From Oscheius dolichura (taxonomy: Eukaryota > Nematoda > Chromadorea > Rhabditida > Rhabditidae), in assembly GCA_932521035.1 (NCBI GenBank), contig OW051496.1:8556001-8620000 (forward strand): a stretch of DNA of 64,000 nt, read 5' to 3'. Below are positions 59,801-64,000 of the stretch, one piece after another. Numbering within the stretch: the stretch's first letter is position 1; each line of letters opens with the position of its first letter. The position numbers and the translations under genes are program-made. Below the pieces are notes generated by a model. That model saw only the letters and a list, made by a program, of their open reading frames with translations, searched no databases and had not been told where the DNA came from.

Positions 59801-62800
59801 ACGAAGTAAGACTTTCGTTCTGTGCAGAATCTTGTTTTTTGTGTGACCCATTTGATCAAAATCTCAAATTCTTTGGCACCCCGGGTACCCACTGTCTCTA
59901 GGCCGGGTCTGCAGCACTCATCCTCCTAGAAGCCTTCCAAAATCTCCCTTGATGATGCCATCTCCCTTTTCCACCTCGCTACCTATCCCTAATCCCGCTA
60001 TAACCCAAGAAAGCCGGTTAATTTTTTAGTTGGTTTTCCTCCCCTTCGGCCACCTGTAGTCCTTTTTAAATCCAAAGAAAGGCGTTTTGGGATCGATAAT
60101 GATTTTGCGCATAAATTTCCCTGACTTTCACGTCTCCCAGATGCCCAATAGACTATATGCCCCGCCTTCCTTTCCCCCTTCCAAGCTTCAAACAACCTAC
60201 AGTCTAGGAAAATCCCCCTAGTTGTTTATTTGAATCCCTTCAGGCCAAGACAATCCCCCCTCAAAGGTGGCCCCTTCCGTTGCTTGTAAACCCACTTCCG
60301 CGTCTCAAAATTACTCTATTTAGCGAGTCCTTGTGCTCTGTCCTTGTCCGCTGTGTTCCCCGTTGATAGATTTCTTGACCCGTGTCCAGCTAGCCAGTTG
60401 TCAAACCAGTTGAAGATGTCGGCTGTTTCTCACTCTTTATTACGTGGGAATCGCCCTCTCTCTCTTTAGTGAATAGCCTAAAATTGTCCTAAATCCTCTC
60501 CTCCTCGTCGTCCCGCTGAGTACAATCATAATTTCAAGAACGGCGCGCGAACGGCCGCTCGGGTTTGCCGTTTTCCTTTCTGTCCGTCTAATCTGCAAAC
60601 AAACAACACACCAATTTGTGACACCCGCATGCTTCTAAATTCTCCAAAATATCTCTCCTCTCTGGCTACATATCTGAAATGGAAAGAGAGAGAGAGCTAG
60701 TCGCCTTCCTCTCTTTTTATATCGCCGTTCCTTTCCCCCTTGACCACCCCAGCCAGCCAGCCAATCCCACCAGCGACCATTATAACTGCCCATAAAATAT
60801 ACGCTCCCCTCTTCCTCCTGTGCTCCTTCTCATCTTGTTTCAAATTGCCCCAATCTCTTTAAATTAATTACTGGGTCTTTTTAAAGGAACCAGCCGGTAC
60901 TACTCGGCTTCCCTCACTTACTGGGTACGGTAACTCATCCCAGAACTGATTTTCCATGTTTTTATGCTTTCCTGGTCTATTTCCTTTTTCTCCTGACCCA
61001 AAGCTAGGGTTTGCGGGGCAAAATAGGAAAAAATGACCCAGAAGCCGATAAAACGGTTCAGTTTGTCCCGAGATTCAAATTTCGCGGAAAGTGAATGCCT
61101 GGTGAGCAATTTCTTTAAACGAAACAATTACAGTAATCTATTTTCTGTCTTCAGGAGTCACCATCACCGCCACCTCCACCGGCGATGGGGCCCTCGTCGG
61201 TACTGGGTCTTCTCTCGACCGACGACCTGCCCAGTACGGATTCCTCCGGCGAGGATCGGCCACCTCCGCCGCCGCCTTCCCTCCTGATGTCGCAACTGCC
61301 TCCATTTCTTCATACCATCAACGAGGTCAGTCTCGATTTCCTTTCCCTCGGTCCTTTTCCCCTCCTGCGTTTCCCAGTAACCCGAAAGTCTCTTTTCCTT
61401 TACAAAGTCTCTCCAGCTCTTTTTGGAGATTTGAACCGTATTTTTGTCTTTCTGGGATTTGTCTCTTCCATTTCCGGCAACCCAGTTTGGCCCCCTTCCC
61501 CTATTTACCCTTGCTTCATTGAGCGGAACTCTTCACACCTGACAGCCTGACTGTCAACAGCTTTTTAACCCGGAGGCCCGTATTTGCTGGGAATTGGGGA
61601 CGAGTTGTCTCAAAGTTCAGTGAAGAGGGAATAAACCAAATTCATCTTTTTCCCATTTGAATCCAGGGGGAACAGTCAGGGGTCCAGAGAAAGGGTATAT
61701 ACCCAATGGGAGGCCTGTTTCTTCGTTTTGGGACCAAAACAAGAGCTCCAACATGTTGGATGCACCTTTTTAGCCCTTCTAAAGCTTTCAAAAACAGTTT
61801 ATCTTACAACATTTGAAAGGGCGGGCTGAATTACTATAGATCTTTCTATGGGCATTTTCTACAATTTTACAATCTCATAGTCTGAATTACCAAACCGTGC
61901 AAAAAAGTACAAGAAAAACTACGCTGAAATGAAATTTCCCCGCCTAGTCGCGCTCCCCCACCCCAGAGAGATGGTTCTGCCTATTCCGGCTCTTTTTCTT
62001 CTAATAAAAAAAATTGCCCCCTCGCCCACAAATTTTCCTGATTGAATTCGTCGATAAGACGGGAGGACACACAGAACAGAGATACACAAATAGATGGATC
62101 CGTCCACAAACATTTGATTATTTGTGGTGAGGAAAAGACAAGACGGGCCAGAGGGGGCATCACCATGTCATGGACACCCTCCGAACACCTCTCCCTCTCC
62201 TCGTCTCCTTTTCCTCAAAATAAATGGTCCACATTGCCCTTGAGATTTTCCTCCAGCTGGTGACACAATGTGACTCACAATAAAAACTGTAAACTGGTTC
62301 TCTTGACAGCTGGCAGTACTTCTTGCCATTCACTTGACCCTAATCCAAGCTCGACTTATTTTACATACAGTATTCCGTTCATTTTATTATAAATAGTAAG
62401 AGAGTCTTTGAATTACCGTATCCAATTGAAAATAACCCAAAATTGGCTAAAACTTGCCCGGAACGGGGATCTTTTTCAAAATTTGCTAATCCCGGGCTCA
62501 GGAGGGTATTGAGCAGGGTTTCACCTTCTTTAAATGGCTTTTTCTCCCTTTTTTCAAAAACATTTTTGAAAACTAAATAGTACATGATAATCATCACAAA
62601 ATTCTACGTTTTCTAAGGATTAGTAGAAAATTTCCCTGTTTATTTCTGAAAAACAGGGTGCTTTTGTCTCCCCTCTCCCCAATTTCCCCCTCCCATTTGA
62701 CTGTGTTTATGTCCAAAACCGTCCTCATACAGTTCAGCTGGTTGTTATTTCCTGGTCTCCCCCTGTCTCTCCCGGTCTCTCTCCCCCCTGCCCATATATT

Positions 62801-63789
62801 GCGCATGAGTCACCCCGTCGTCCCGGGCCGGCTTTGACCCCGCCTGACCCTGGCCCGTCTGCCAAGACACACACCTGTATTCTCTCTCTGCCTCTCGCCT
62901 GCCACACACCTGCCACCCCTCTTCCGTTATTGTTATTGTCTTGTTTACCAACAAACGCGGCTTCTTCCCCTTTTTTTCTATTTAAAAGAGAGAATTAGGG
63001 TTCCAAATAGAGGAAATAGTCGGCCATAATAACTGTCACTTTTTACCAGAACGGTTCAACTGTTTTTACCAGGGCGGCGGCGGGGGGAGGCGACCTCCAG
63101 CGGCGCAGCTGATTGGAGCCAAGACCTGTTCAAGGATCGGCCCGGGGGACACAGTTTATGGGGGCTAATTTTATAATTCCTCACCTCTTCCACATCCTCT
63201 TATCTGCTCAGTTTTTCATCCCCTCGTCGAATTATCCTCCCTAATTCCCACCCCCTCTCCATTCCGACAGATTGCATCTATCGCTCGCTTTTCCTGTTCC
63301 TTTTATGGCACACAAACTACCATTTTCTGCGCAACTTCCACCAGCATTTTCCTGCCATTTTGTTGATTTAAATGGTTCAGTTTTTAGGAAGAATCCGACG
63401 AGCTGCGAAGTATAAGCAGCGCCAGCTTTGCCTCACCCCGGACTGTAATCGAGTCAGCCGTTTCGGACTCTGACTACAGGAGCCCGGAAGCAAGAAGCCC
63501 AGCTGATTTTGTACACGGAGATCTATCAGAACCGGAGAGTCCGAAGACAGTGGTAGAGGCCCCGTTTGGAGAAGAAGAGGAAAGGCCGGAAGAAGAAGAA
63601 CTTATCAGGGAGGAGAAACCAGAAGAGGAAAAGAAGGAGGAGGCACCAAAGGCAGAAGAAGAAGAACTAGAGGAGCTAGTCGAAGAGTCAGTGGAGGAAG
63701 AAGAAGAACGGCCTCCATCGGTCAAAGAGCTGGTGGCAGAGACTGGCGACTTGTTGAAGGAGCTAGCACGATTGGGACAAGGCACCGTG
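56870..63789 (+). CDS. N-terminally membrane-anchored acidic protein, 5' part
   Basis: Five exons, all phase 0: 56870-56908, 58744-58845, 61027-61101, 61155-61325, 63388-63789, then a donor (GTG|gtgagt) leads out of the window; 263 residues so far. Exons 1-2 together form one membrane helix (FLYILHLLILAVVLAWKLLL) followed by SRKRVKRDDE, a stop-transfer signal, so the rest is probably cytosolic. Exon 4 is Pro-rich (SPSPPPPPAMG, DRPPPPPPSLL); exon 5 is Ser- then Glu-rich (EEEERPEEEELIREEKPEEE, VKELVAETGDLLKELARLG). Introns of 1.8-2.2 kb are far longer than elsewhere. An in-frame ATG at 56708 could be the start instead. The family is not recognisable from this part. Short exon 1 is the weakest link. 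Confidence 0.6.
56909..58743 (+). other. Long first intron of the membrane-anchored acidic gene
   Basis: Begins gtaggt and ends TTATTATAG. T/C-rich, with no supported exon on either strand. Confidence 0.45.
58846..61026 (+). other. Long second intron of the same gene
   Basis: Moderately GC-rich with many CCTCC-type tracts. No splice-supported reading frame; could hold regulatory elements. Confidence 0.45.
61326..63387 (+). other. Long fourth intron of the same gene
   Basis: Pyrimidine-rich with occasional ORFs that lack coding bias. Ends AGTTTTTAG. Confidence 0.45.
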
Positions 63790-64000
63790 GTGAGTTGGGC
63801 TAGAGGGTTATGGGAGGGAGTGGCCGATCTCGAGGTCCTGACCGGCTGCTTGGTCTAACGATGGCCCATCCTGGATGGGAGCCTCGGGTCAGATTCAGTC
63901 TCTAGAATACCGTTCAACCTGGATGAACAAAGCCCGAGATTTTGGATCCGCATTCTGGATGGCTCTGAAAACGAGAGGTTGATATCCGTGTTGGAGGACC

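Overview
The window is nuclear DNA of a nematode. Most introns are 36-60 bp and end in TTTTCAG or TTTTAG. Many start codons sit directly after such an acceptor, as expected for spliced-leader trans-splicing. Genes are dense, on both strands, partly nested, and belong to families common in worms (tandem PDZ, TTBK-like casein kinase 1, F-box, vWA). I cannot name the species. All exon structures are manual reconstructions.

Layout. 0-1.4 kb: 5' end of the complex I gene NDUFV2 (minus) and a small coiled-coil gene. 1.4-14.5 kb: mostly gene-free DNA around one SoxB gene (5744-6500), carrying eight ~90-bp palindromic elements and two mirror-image minisatellites. 14.5-18.5 kb: an intronless charged-protein gene and a Lys-rich tandem-PDZ gene. 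18.5-26.9 kb: a compact, more AT-rich block of housekeeping genes: COA5/PET191 homologue, an RS-rich protein, a SEPT6-type septin with a small gene nested in its intron, a small unknown, a FUN14 protein, a short-chain dehydrogenase interleaved with a secreted Gln-rich protein gene, and a possible small gene head-to-head with the latter.

28.0-43.0 kb is the centrepiece: apparently one 15-kb gene for a type II membrane protein. It has a short cytosolic tail, one transmembrane helix, a possible SEA domain, a Thr/Ser mucin region, then 16 vWA-like modules joined by Thr/Ser-rich linkers. Modules of three types recur as B-A-C triplets, and some copies are almost identical. Most modules lack a complete MIDAS metal site.

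43.1-45.3 kb: a PRDM14-like zinc-finger gene (minus), tail-to-tail with the giant gene. 45.4-47.6 kb: repeats and a broken acidic gene. 47.7-54.3 kb: F-box gene, Ser/Arg/His/Gly-rich basic protein, casein-kinase-1-like kinase and an acidic protein; two of these have TATA boxes, and the set resembles worm male-germline gene clusters (inference). 56.9-64 kb: first exons of a membrane-anchored acidic protein gene with kilobase introns, running off the window end.
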